DNA from: JBHHYS01 sp046757645
GTDB taxonomy: Bacteria; Acidobacteriota; Terriglobia; Acidiferrales; 2-02-FULL-67-57
NCBI GenBank assembly: GCA_046757645.1
Contig: JBHHYS010000038.1
Span: 1 to 23,455 of the forward strand
Direction of reading: 5' to 3'
DNA: 23,455 nucleotides
A program made the translations under genes and the position numbers. Of the stretch, positions 16,076-22,346 are shown one piece after another; position 1 is the stretch's first letter, and every line of letters begins with the position of its first letter. Under the pieces are notes generated by a model. That model was not told the origin of the DNA, did not search any database, and saw only the letters and a list, made by a program, of their open reading frames with translations.

Positions 16076-16675
16076 ATGGAGCCGGCCGTGGCGATGAGCG
16101 ACCAGGAATGGATGCTCCGCCTCCAGGCGGGCGACGACGATGCGTTCAACTACTTGGTGGGGAAATACCGGTCGCCGCTCATCCACTTTCTCTACCGGAT
16201 GGTGCACGAGGCGGCTCTGGCCGAAGAGCTGGCCCAGGAGGTTTTCCTGCGCGTCTATCGCGCCCGCCAGCGCTACCGGCCGCGCGCTCGGTTCACCACC
16301 TGGTTGTTTCGCATCGCCGCCAACGTCGCCCTGAACGCCCTGCGGGACGGGCGGGTGCGCCGCGCCCGGGAGACCCCGCTGGAGAGCGGGAGCGCCGACC
16401 CGGCCCAGTCCAGGCTGGTGCAGCTAGCCGACCCGGCCCCGAACGTGGAGCAGGGAATGCTAGAGGCTGAACGCCGAGAGCAGATTCGCCAGGCGGTCGA
16501 AGCGCTGCCGGAAAAGCAGCGCCTCGCCGTCCTGCTGCACAAGTACCAGGAGATGGATTACGCCGAGATCGCCGACATTCTGGACTGCTCGGAAAGCGCG
16601 CTGAAGTCGCTGCTGTTCCGCGCCTATGAAACTTTGCGGGTCAAGCTGAGGCCATTGTTAGGAGCCCGAGTATGA
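16076..16675 (+). CDS. ECF (sigma-70 family) RNA polymerase sigma factor
   Basis: From the ATG at 16076 the protein has 199 residues, typical for the extracytoplasmic-function group. Region 2 spans AFNYLVGKYRSPLIHFLYRM to ARFTTWLFRIAANVALNALR. Region 4 spans EALPEKQRLAVLLHKYQEMD, YAEIADILDCSESALKSLLF and RAYETLRVKL, a full helix-turn-helix. There is no region 1.1 or 3. Other starts are 16019 and 16094. 16019 overlaps the candidate -10 and is disfavoured. The frame stays open upstream into the repeat, which is not meaningful. The stop overlaps the anti-sigma start by 4 bases (ATGA), so the two are translationally coupled and the sigma factor is probably held by the membrane anti-sigma factor until a signal arrives. 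Confidence 0.93.
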   Translation: MEPAVAMSDQEWMLRLQAGDDDAFNYLVGKYRSPLIHFLYRMVHEAALAEELAQEVFLRVYRARQRYRPRARFTTWLFRIAANVALNALRDGRVRRARETPLESGSADPAQSRLVQLADPAPNVEQGMLEAERREQIRQAVEALPEKQRLAVLLHKYQEMDYAEIADILDCSESALKSLLFRAYETLRVKLRPLLGARV

Positions 16676-17166
16676 GCACGCACTTGCGGGAAGAGGAGTT
16701 CGTTTCCTATTTGGACGCCCGGCTGAGCCCGGCCGAGCGGAGTCGACTCGATGAACACCTCGCGGCCTGCGCCGCCTGCCGCACCCAGCTCGATGAGTTT
16801 CGGGGTCTGATGGGGCTGCTCGGGGAATGGAAAGCGGTTGAGCCCTCGCCCGAGTTCGACGCCGCCCTGCGCGCCCGACTGGCGGAAGAGGCGCCGGGCC
16901 GGACGCGCTGGGGATGGTTCCGGCCGGCCTATGCTGCGGCTGCACTGGCGCTGGCGGGGATGATTGCTGTGGGCGTGGTCCTCTGGCAACCGACGGCGCC
17001 CGAGCCGGTTCCGCCGGCTGCCGGGGTCGAGAGGCCGCCGCGGCCACCGGTGGTCGGCGACGACCTAGCCGTGGTCGAGAATCCAGTCCTGCTCGAAGAT
17101 TACGAGCTGCTCGAAGAGTTCGACGCCCTGTTCGAGCCAGAGCCCCAAGAAGAAGAGAAGCTGTGA
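16672..17166 (+). CDS. Membrane anti-sigma factor with zinc-binding (zf-HC2) domain
   Basis: The 164-residue protein begins with a ZAS-type anti-sigma domain: His29-x3-Cys33-x2-Cys36 in DEHLAACAACRTQLDEF, the usual zinc-binding motif of this fold. One membrane helix follows at about 86-105 (AYAAAALALAGMIAVGVVLW). The C-terminal outside part is rich in proline, valine and glutamate and very acidic at the end (YELLEEFDALFEPEPQEEE). Its predicted job is to bind the ECF sigma factor encoded just before and release it on an envelope signal. It overlaps the sigma gene by 4 bases and the DUF3106 gene by 4 bases, indicating one tightly coupled unit. Confidence 0.92.
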   Translation: MSTHLREEEFVSYLDARLSPAERSRLDEHLAACAACRTQLDEFRGLMGLLGEWKAVEPSPEFDAALRARLAEEAPGRTRWGWFRPAYAAAALALAGMIAVGVVLWQPTAPEPVPPAAGVERPPRPPVVGDDLAVVENPVLLEDYELLEEFDALFEPEPQEEEKL

Positions 17167-17849
17167 GGCCGAGAAGGAACAGCCTGCTGGCGTTGGGATT
17201 GGCCGGGCTCAGCCTGGTGTTGTTTGCCACTGACCTGCGTTCCCAGGAATCCCCGCAGCCGCCGGCGCGGTCAAAGCGGGCGACCCCGGCTCGGCCGCGG
17301 GCAATGGAAGGATCGCGCCCCCGCCGCCACGGAGTTCTCCGGCAAGACCGCCGCGTGCGCGCCCTCTTCTTGCGCGTGGCCTCCTTGCCGCCCGAGCAGC
17401 AGCGGCGCGCGCTCGGAAACGATGAGTTCTTCCGTCGACTGCCGCCGCGCGCTCAGCAGCGCTTTCGCCGGGGCCTTGAACAGTTCAACCGCCGCCCGCC
17501 CGAAGAGCGGCGACGCATCCTCGAAGGTCTCCGGCGCTTCGCTGAGCTTTCGCCCGAGCGGCAGGAGCGCCTCCGCCGTCGTGCCCGCGCCTTTGCTGAG
17601 ATGACTCCCGAGCAGCGCCAGCAGGCTCGCCGCCTTTTCCGGGCGTGGCAGCAGCTCCCCCCGGGGCGCCGCCGACTCTTGATGGAGCGGTTGCGGCGAC
17701 TCCAACAGGCTTCGCCGGACGAGCGCCGCGCGCTGGCTGAGGATCCTGAGTTTCTCGCTCCGCTCGAAACCCGCGAGCGCCGCCTGCTGCGTGGGCTTTG
17801 GCACCTGCGGCAGGTGTTGCCTCCACCGAACCCTCCTCCACAGCGCTAG
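17163..17849 (+). CDS. Exported DUF3106 family protein, arginine- and glutamine-rich
   Basis: The start is a GTG at 17163 inside GTGA, overlapping the anti-sigma stop by 4 bases. It gives 228 residues starting MRPRRNSLLALGLAGLSLVL, a clear signal peptide, with likely cleavage before SQESPQ. The mature part consists of helical repeats of about 20-25 residues with a P-x-x-R/Q element at each turn: LPPEQQRRAL, RRPPEERRRIL, LSPERQERL, MTPEQRQQAR, LPPGRRRLL, ASPDERRAL. It is extremely arginine-rich. The pattern fits DUF3106, and helical periplasmic proteins of similar look serve as metal or stress sensors next to ECF systems, so a role as the third component of this system is inferred. It ends in a proline-rich tail. 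Confidence 0.82.
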   Translation: MRPRRNSLLALGLAGLSLVLFATDLRSQESPQPPARSKRATPARPRAMEGSRPRRHGVLRQDRRVRALFLRVASLPPEQQRRALGNDEFFRRLPPRAQQRFRRGLEQFNRRPPEERRRILEGLRRFAELSPERQERLRRRARAFAEMTPEQRQQARRLFRAWQQLPPGRRRLLMERLRRLQQASPDERRALAEDPEFLAPLETRERRLLRGLWHLRQVLPPPNPPPQR

Positions 17850-17979
17850 CACCGCTCAGTTTTTCCCGCCCACCCACAAGATGTTGAGCTTGCAAAGGCT
17901 TTTGCGCCCAGGGAAACACAACTACTGGCAGCAGGGAACACCTCCCCGGAAAAAATTTCTCCCCACCTGAATTTTTTGC

Positions 17980-18008
17980 TTGACAAGCGTTCCGCCCAGG
18001 GGTAGAAA
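17980..18008 (+). promoter_or_regulatory. mra (dcw cluster) promoter
   Basis: A perfect TTGACA (17980-17985) with a 17-base spacer precedes TAGAAA (18003-18008), a 4/6 -10. It directly precedes the MraZ boxes. Transcription would begin near 18015. Confidence 0.6.
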
Positions 18009-18035
18009 GTGGCACAAAGTGGGAGGCAGTGGAAG
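18006..18035 (+). promoter_or_regulatory. MraZ operator: three 10-bp-spaced boxes
   Basis: AAAGTGGCAC (18006-18015), AAAGTGGGAG (18016-18025) and GCAGTGGAAG (18026-18035) share AGTGG every 10 bases, as in the MraZ boxes described in E. coli and mycoplasmas. The first box overlaps the -10, so bound MraZ would block its own promoter. A further GTGGG at 18063-18067 and GTGGT at 18072-18076 lie off this register. Confidence 0.75.
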
Positions 18036-18215
18036 AAAAAGGTTCACCCGCTAGCCTCCCGGGTGGGTGCAGTGGTGGCTCCACCCCGCCCAAGTTGACT
18101 CGGTAAGCACGACAGCTAGTTCGACGCGGTTGATTGGCTTCGCCCGACCCGGCCGCCGCCCAACACGGCGATTCGGCGAAGGCAAACTTTGCTGGTGTGA
18201 GGGCGGGAGCGAGAC

Positions 18216-18656
18216 ATGCTCCGGGGCAGCTACCCCGCACGCGTGGACGAGAAAGGGCGCCTGAAAATCCCGGCGGCGTTTCTCGTGGACCTGCGGGACG
18301 ACTACGGCGGGGAATTCTTCGTCACCAGCCACAACGGCCAGTTCGTGCGCATTTACCCGCTGGAGGAGTGGAAACGCATCGAGGAGCGCCTGGCGCAAGT
18401 CAGCTCCACCAACCGCGCCAAGAAGAAATTCCTCAACTTGGTCAACTATTACGGCCAGGGGGTTCCGCTCGACAAGCAGGGGCGGGTGCTCATCCCCTCC
18501 TTGCTGCGCGAGTCGGCCGCGATGAAAGGGGAAGTCACCGTTTTGGGCTCGCTGACCTATCTCGACGTCTGGAACCGCCAGCGCTTCCTCGAGGATTTGC
18601 GCAGGAATCCGCTAACGGCAGACGATGAAAGGATTTTGGATGAGTTGGGCATCTAG
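18216..18656 (+). CDS. mraZ: Transcriptional regulator MraZ
   Basis: The 146-residue protein contains two SpoVT/AbrB-like halves, each with the MraZ signature: DEKGRLKIP at 11-19 and DKQGRVLIP near 89-97. Length and position at the head of the division cluster are standard. MraZ forms ring-shaped oligomers and binds direct repeats in its own promoter. The boxes at 18006-18035 match such sites. The ATG follows GGGAG at 9-10 bases. The stop codon TAG shares its last G with the GTG start of rsmH, so the two are translationally coupled. Confidence 0.96.
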   Translation: MLRGSYPARVDEKGRLKIPAAFLVDLRDDYGGEFFVTSHNGQFVRIYPLEEWKRIEERLAQVSSTNRAKKKFLNLVNYYGQGVPLDKQGRVLIPSLLRESAAMKGEVTVLGSLTYLDVWNRQRFLEDLRRNPLTADDERILDELGI

Positions 18657-19540
18657 TGGTCAAGTGGCACACACCGGTGATGGTTGGGGAAGTGCTCGAC
18701 TGGCTCGACCTCAAGCCCGCGGGGGTCTACGTGGACGCCACCGTGGGCACCGGGGGCCATGCCGCCGCCATTCTGGCGCGGCTCACCACCGGCCGCTTGA
18801 TCGGATTGGATAAAGACCCAATGGCTTTGGAAATCGCTCAGGAGCGCTTGAGACCCTTCGAGCCTTCCTTCCAACTCGTGCCCTCCAGCTACCTGCAGTT
18901 GTTAGAAGTGCTCGAACGCTTGGACCAAGACGCCGTGGACGGCATCCTCGCCGACTTAGGCGTCTCCTCCCCCCAACTCGACGCTCCTGAGCGAGGTTTT
19001 TCGTTTCAAACCGCGGGGCCGCTCGATATGCGCATGGACCCCAGAAGTCCGCGCACGGCCGACGACTGGGTGAACCACGCCCCCGAGGAGGAACTCGCCG
19101 GCGTGCTCGCCCGCTACGGCGAAGAGCGTCACGCGCGCAAGATTGCCAGGGCGATTGTGCGGTCGCGTCCCGTCCGCGACACGCTCCACCTGGCACAAGT
19201 AGTGACGGGGACCCGGAAGGCCAAGGGAAGGCAGAAGCTGCATCCCGCAACAAGAACGTTTCTGGCGCTGCGGATTGCGGTGAATCGAGAAGAGGAGGAA
19301 CTCGAGCAGTTTCTTCTCCGGGTCCCCGTCGCTTTGACTCCCGGGGGTCGAGTGGTCATCTTGAGCTATCACTCGCTCGAAGACCGTTTGGTCAAGCACA
19401 CCTTTCGCCGCCAGGCCGCCGCGGGCCGATTCCGCATCCTGACGCGGAAAGTCGTGCGCCCCAGCTGCGAAGAAATCACCGCCAATCCCCGGGCGCGCAG
19501 TGCGCGGCTGCGCGCCGCAGAGAAGCTCGGGGTGAATTGA
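18656..19540 (+). CDS. rsmH: 16S rRNA (cytosine1402-N4)-methyltransferase RsmH
   Basis: RsmH (MraW) methylates N4 of C1402 in 16S rRNA using S-adenosylmethionine. The 294-residue product starts with a GTG overlapping the mraZ stop by one base and shows HTPVMVGEVLDWL, the SAM-binding VDATVGTGGHAAAIL, DGILADLGVSSPQLD, GFSFQTAGPLDMRMD, and LSYHSLEDRLVKHTFRR near the C-terminus. All are RsmH landmarks. The length is slightly below the usual 305-315. Position after mraZ is the canonical order of the dcw cluster, and ftsL follows after 10 bases. Confidence 0.96.
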   Translation: MVKWHTPVMVGEVLDWLDLKPAGVYVDATVGTGGHAAAILARLTTGRLIGLDKDPMALEIAQERLRPFEPSFQLVPSSYLQLLEVLERLDQDAVDGILADLGVSSPQLDAPERGFSFQTAGPLDMRMDPRSPRTADDWVNHAPEEELAGVLARYGEERHARKIARAIVRSRPVRDTLHLAQVVTGTRKAKGRQKLHPATRTFLALRIAVNREEEELEQFLLRVPVALTPGGRVVILSYHSLEDRLVKHTFRRQAAAGRFRILTRKVVRPSCEEITANPRARSARLRAAEKLGVN

Positions 19541-19550
19541 GGGAGCCAGC

Positions 19551-20006
19551 GTGGGTCCGCCCGTTCAAGTCTACTGGGTCAAGCGCATCGACAACTCGCG
19601 CCTGGTGCGCCAGCGCGACCCCGGCTACCTGCGCACAACCGCTGCCCTGGTGGGGGGGGCGGGAGTGTGTTTGGCGGTCATTTTGCTCTGTGCCTGGCAG
19701 CACTTCCAGTTTATTCACTCGGGCTACAGTCTGGAGGAGCTCCGCCAGCGCCACGCGCAGGTGCTCGAATGGAACCGCACCCTGCGCTTGGAGCAGGCCG
19801 CCCTGCTCGACCCCATGCGGATTGACCTCCTGGCCCGCACCCGCCTGGGACTTGATGCCGCCGGCGCCAACCAAGTGATCCCGGTGGGTTCGGTGGCCGC
19901 CGCCGCGGGCGTTCCTGTGCTGGCCTGGGCGCCTCTCCCGGCTGAGGCCGCGGCGGGCAACCCCAGGCCGCCCGCGCGCTCGGCGCGGATTTCGATTGCG
20001 CACTAA
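19551..20006 (+). CDS. ftsL: Cell division protein FtsL-like
   Basis: The GTG start at 19551 follows GGGAG at a good distance. The 151-residue protein has a short cytoplasmic part, one membrane helix (about 30-49, TAALVGGAGVCLAVILLCAW), and then a heptad-like segment (YSLEELRQRHAQVLEWNRTL) followed by MRIDLLARTRLGLDAAGANQ, the usual FtsL-type layout. FtsL joins FtsB and FtsQ to activate the septal synthase FtsW-FtsI. Sequence conservation in this family is very low, so the name rests on topology and on position between rsmH and ftsI. The C-terminal 45 residues are rich in Ala and Pro and look like a non-conserved tail. Confidence 0.8.
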   Translation: MGPPVQVYWVKRIDNSRLVRQRDPGYLRTTAALVGGAGVCLAVILLCAWQHFQFIHSGYSLEELRQRHAQVLEWNRTLRLEQAALLDPMRIDLLARTRLGLDAAGANQVIPVGSVAAAAGVPVLAWAPLPAEAAAGNPRPPARSARISIAH

Positions 20007-20028
20007 TACCGGTCGCCCGGCACGGCTT

Positions 20029-20092
20029 TTTACTCTTCTTGGTGGTCGCGGAGACTGACTCGAAGAGTACAGGGGGGCTCGCAGGAGCCCCC
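20029..20092 (+). other. Structured leader upstream of ftsI (hairpins)
   Basis: The 132-base gap between ftsL and ftsI contains GGGGGCTC (20073-20080) pairing perfectly with GAGCCCCC (20085-20092) over a GCAG loop. Just upstream, ACTCTTC pairs at longer range with GAAGAGT (about 20030-20068). No T-run follows the strong hairpin, so it is not a typical terminator. A translation or processing control element is possible. Confidence 0.4.
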
Positions 20093-20138
20093 TCTGGACT
20101 TATAGAACTTTCTTGTTTCCGTTGAGCTTGAGGAGTGA

Positions 20139-22346
20139 ATGCGGTCGGCCCCGGCGGCTTCGCGCACGCGGATATTTTTCCTCGGCGCCGTTGCTTTCCT
20201 CTGGCTGGGCTTGCTCCTCGGCCGGCTGGTTGACCTCCAGATCCTCCGCTACGCCGATTTCGCCCGCCGCGCCCACCGCCAGCAGCAACGCATCCTCGAA
20301 GTCACCCCCCAACGCGGCGTCCTCTACGACCGCAATCATCGCCCCCTGGCCATCAGCATCAGCGTAGACTCCGTCTTCGCGGTTCCCGGGGAAGTCACCG
20401 ACCCGGTGCGGGCCGCGCGCCTGCTGGCGCCCGTGCTTGGGCTCGAACCGGCCCTCCTCGCCAACCGCCTGCGTTCCCCCCGCTCCTTCGTCTGGCTGAA
20501 GCGCAAGTTAGACGCCGCGGAGGTCGAGCGGGTTCGCGCCCTGGAGCTCGCCGGGATCCACTTCCAGCGCGAATTCAAACGCTTCTACCCCAAGCGGGAG
20601 CTGGCCGCGCACGTGCTGGGCTTCGTCGGGATTGACGAGAACGGCCTGGCGGGCATTGAGTACGCGCTCGACACCGTCATCCGCGGGCGTCCCCGCCGCT
20701 TGGTGATCACCGCCGATGGCCGCCGCCGCTGGTTTGCCCGCCGCAATCAAGTGCCCGCGGAGGGTGCCAGCGTCGTCCTCACCTTGGACGAAAATATCCA
20801 GTACATCGTCGAGCAGGAGCTGGCGGTCGCCATGACCCGCTCCCGCGCCCGCAGCGGGACCATCATCGTGCAAGATCCCCACACCGGCGAGGTCCTGGCC
20901 CTGGCCAACTCGCCCAGCTTCAATCCGAACAACCCCACCGCCGTCCCCCCCGCCCGCCACCTGAATCGCGCCTTGAGCCTGGTGTATGAGCCCGGCTCCA
21001 CCTTCAAAGTAGTGGCCGTGGCCGCGGCCCTCGAAGAGAAGCTCACCCAACCCGGCGAGGTATTCGATTGCCGGCCAGGAAGCATCGTGATTGCCGGCCA
21101 CCGCATCCGCGACCACAAACCCTTCGGCCGCCTCTCCCTCCGCGAAGTGATCGAGCAGTCGAGCGACGTTGGCACGATTACCATCGGCCTGCGGCTGGGC
21201 AACAAGAAACTTTATGAAAACATCCGCCGCTGGCACTTCGGCCAGCCCACCGGCATCGAGCTGCCCGCCGAGAGCGGGGGCTTGTTGCGGCCGCTGGCGC
21301 GCTGGTCGCGCATCTCCATCGGGGCCATTTCCATCGGCCAGGAGATCGCCATTACCCCGCTGCAACTGGCCGCCGCCATCTCGGCCATCGCCAACGGCGG
21401 CACCTGGATTCAGCCCCGGATCGTGCGGCAGATAATTCGCGGAAATCAGCCCGAACCTGTTGCGTCCCCCCAGCGGGAGCGCATCATAAGTGTAGGTGTG
21501 GCCCAGGAGCTGCGACGCATGCTGGTGGGTGTGGTGAGGCGCGGCACGGGGCGTGCGGCCCAGCCGGTGGGCTATTCCGCCGCCGGCAAGACGGGGACCG
21601 CGCAGAAGGTGGATGAGTCCGGGGCCTACTCTCGGACCGACTTCGTCGCTTCCTTCGCCGGCTTTGCGCCTGCTCGTGATCCGGTGGTCAGCGTAGTGGT
21701 CGTGATCGACTCACCCCGCGGGCCCCGCTACCACGGCGGGGAGGTGGCCGCGCCCCTCTTCCGCAAAGTGGTCGAACGGGTGCTCGCCTATTTGAACGTG
21801 CCCCGCGACCTGCCGATGCTCCCCGAACCCTCCCGGCGGCCCATCGAGCGCGCGGCGATGCAGGATTTCCAGCCCGGGCAGTTTGAGCCGACTTCCTGGC
21901 TTGAGGACGATTCCAGGCTGACGGCAGCCGCACCCGGGGCGGGAATCACCCCGGCAGGACAGTCAGAACCGCGCTTCTGGCGGACGGGTTTGAACACGCG
22001 CAACACCGTGGTGATGGTGAAGACGGATACGGTTGTCGTGCCCGACCTGATTGGACTCTCACTGCGCGCCGTCGGGGAGAAATGCGCGCGGCTGGGGCTG
22101 GAGCCGATTCTGGCCGGTAGCGGCGTCGTGGTGGCACAGCGACCCGGCCCGGTACGCGCGTCCCCCGCGGGGGTCGCATTTGGGTGGGATTTCGTCCCAC
22201 GCTTCCCGCGGCGTTGGCGCGGCCGATGTGAGGCCGGGGAAACAGACACAAGGTTCTACGATGAGATTGGAGAAGCTGCTCGAAGGCGTCGAAACACTGA
22301 GCGTCGCTGGCCCCCGCGGCGGGGAGCTGCGCGGGATTTCCTATGA
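20139..22346 (+). CDS. ftsI: Septal peptidoglycan transpeptidase FtsI (class B PBP) with PASTA domain, apparent frameshift near the 3' end
   Basis: An N-terminal membrane helix (11-31) is followed by the PBP dimerisation domain and the transpeptidase domain. The active-site Ser287 lies in EPGSTFK, the second motif is SSD (341-343) and the third KTGTAQ (484-489). A single PASTA domain starts at VPDLIGLSLRAVGEK (about 634). After Pro671 (22149-22151) the frame goes wrong. Inserting one G would give a normal PASTA end, TRVPRGGRIWVGFRP, and a stop at 22231, about 697 residues and 29 bases before murE. As read, the frame runs to 22346, 86 bases into murE, with a meaningless Arg-rich tail. This may be a sequencing error or a real loss. 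The catalytic part is unaffected. AGGAG precedes the ATG by 3 bases. Confidence 0.93.
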   Translation: MRSAPAASRTRIFFLGAVAFLWLGLLLGRLVDLQILRYADFARRAHRQQQRILEVTPQRGVLYDRNHRPLAISISVDSVFAVPGEVTDPVRAARLLAPVLGLEPALLANRLRSPRSFVWLKRKLDAAEVERVRALELAGIHFQREFKRFYPKRELAAHVLGFVGIDENGLAGIEYALDTVIRGRPRRLVITADGRRRWFARRNQVPAEGASVVLTLDENIQYIVEQELAVAMTRSRARSGTIIVQDPHTGEVLALANSPSFNPNNPTAVPPARHLNRALSLVYEPGSTFKVVAVAAALEEKLTQPGEVFDCRPGSIVIAGHRIRDHKPFGRLSLREVIEQSSDVGTITIGLRLGNKKLYENIRRWHFGQPTGIELPAESGGLLRPLARWSRISIGAISIGQEIAITPLQLAAAISAIANGGTWIQPRIVRQIIRGNQPEPVASPQRERIISVGVAQELRRMLVGVVRRGTGRAAQPVGYSAAGKTGTAQKVDESGAYSRTDFVASFAGFAPARDPVVSVVVVIDSPRGPRYHGGEVAAPLFRKVVERVLAYLNVPRDLPMLPEPSRRPIERAAMQDFQPGQFEPTSWLEDDSRLTAAAPGAGITPAGQSEPRFWRTGLNTRNTVVMVKTDTVVVPDLIGLSLRAVGEKCARLGLEPILAGSGVVVAQRPGPVRASPAGVAFGWDFVPRFPRRWRGRCEAGETDTRFYDEIGEAARRRRNTERRWPPRRGAARDFL

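Larger units (their letters stand above)
17850..18215. other. Intergenic stretch before mraZ: promoter, MraZ boxes and a leader of about 200 bases
   Basis: No gene is seen. The first 130 bases hold no recognised site. The mra promoter (17980-18008) and MraZ boxes (18006-18035) follow. The remaining leader contains CTTCGCC (18139-18145) pairing with GGCGAAG (18176-18182), possibly a structure before the mraZ start. Confidence 0.6.

Noticed and set aside
18095..18122. Second mraZ promoter (TTGACT with TAGTTC)
   Set aside because: The -10 matches poorly (2/6) and the spacer is 16. The upstream promoter with MraZ boxes explains expression.
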